Shown: positions 6,604 to 6,644 of the stretch, piece by piece
How positions within the stretch are numbered: position 1 is the first letter of the stretch
Layout of the letters: each line of letters opens with the position of its first letter
DNA from: Deinococcus alpinitundrae
Lineage (GTDB): Bacteria; Deinococcota; Deinococci; Deinococcales; Deinococcaceae
Assembly: GCF_009982895.1 (NCBI RefSeq)
Contig: NZ_WXZL01000056.1
Coordinates: 1-6,644, forward strand
Direction of reading: 5' to 3'
Length of the DNA: 6,644 nucleotides
Translations under genes and position numbers: made by a program
The notes under the pieces: generated by a model
What the model saw: the letters and a program-made list of their open reading frames with translations, nothing else
Database searches by the model: none
Told to the model about the DNA's origin: nothing

Positions 6604-6644
6604 ATGACTGCCAGCAAACACGAGTACACCGCCGAGTTCAAAGA
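6604..6644 (+). CDS. Start of a probable IS3-family transposase (OrfA type), cut by the window edge
   Basis: An ATG preceded by GGAG with 6 bases of spacing opens a frame reading MTASKHEYTAEFK before the window ends. A short basic leader followed by YTAEFK is the usual beginning of IS3-family OrfA proteins, which supply the helix-turn-helix part of the transposase. Only 13 codons are visible, so the family call rests on this motif. If correct, the left end of the element lies between about 6540 and 6600, and I could not pick out its terminal repeat. Confidence 0.6.
   Translation, partial: MTASKHEYTAEFK

Noticed and set aside
1..6644. CRISPR array, tRNA or rRNA genes, toxin-antitoxin pair
   Set aside because: I saw no regularly spaced repeats, no cloverleaf-like segment with a conserved T-arm, and no paired small genes on either strand.

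Overview
The window looks like an accessory stretch of a fairly GC-rich bacterial chromosome or plasmid. The combination of genes suggests Deinococcus or a close relative: a cytosolic double-GAF histidine kinase, a PRC-barrel/DUF2382 (YsnF-type) stress protein, and remnants of IS66 and IS5 (IS427-like) transposases beside an IS3-like transposase start. The genus is an inference from gene content; no rRNA or other marker is present.

Layout, left to right. Positions 1-494 hold no gene I can identify, only short open stretches on both strands and GC-rich hairpins. Positions 495-875 (minus) encode a complete RidA-family protein with a good ribosome binding site. Positions 876-1403 are ambiguous. 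A 132-codon frame is open on the minus strand. On the plus strand a short reading frame (1187-1396) has a Shine-Dalgarno site and more gene-like base use, but an ochre codon interrupts it at codon 17. It ends 7 bases before the kinase gene. Positions 1404-3206 (plus) encode the sensor histidine kinase. An in-frame TAG cuts it just before its last conserved strand, and the missing C-terminal codons continue in the same frame to a TGA at 3282-3284.

Positions 3285-5290 are an insertion-sequence graveyard. It starts with a short hydrophobic C-terminus-like fragment on the minus strand. Next comes an IS66-family transposase (minus) that has lost the C-terminal part carrying its third catalytic residue. 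Last is an IS5-family transposase (plus) that has lost its N-terminus and carries two in-frame TAG codons, although all three of its catalytic acidic residues remain.

Positions 5295-6188 (minus) encode an intact 297-residue PRC-barrel plus DUF2382 protein with a strong ribosome binding site. Its upstream region (6189-6545) holds no gene. The window ends in the first 13 codons of a probable IS3-type transposase.

The genes do not form one pathway. The functional cargo appears to be a RidA-type enamine/imine deaminase, a stress-associated DUF2382 protein and a probably damaged signalling kinase. These sit among decayed mobile elements. I found no CRISPR array, tRNA, rRNA, toxin-antitoxin pair or recognisable new defence system.
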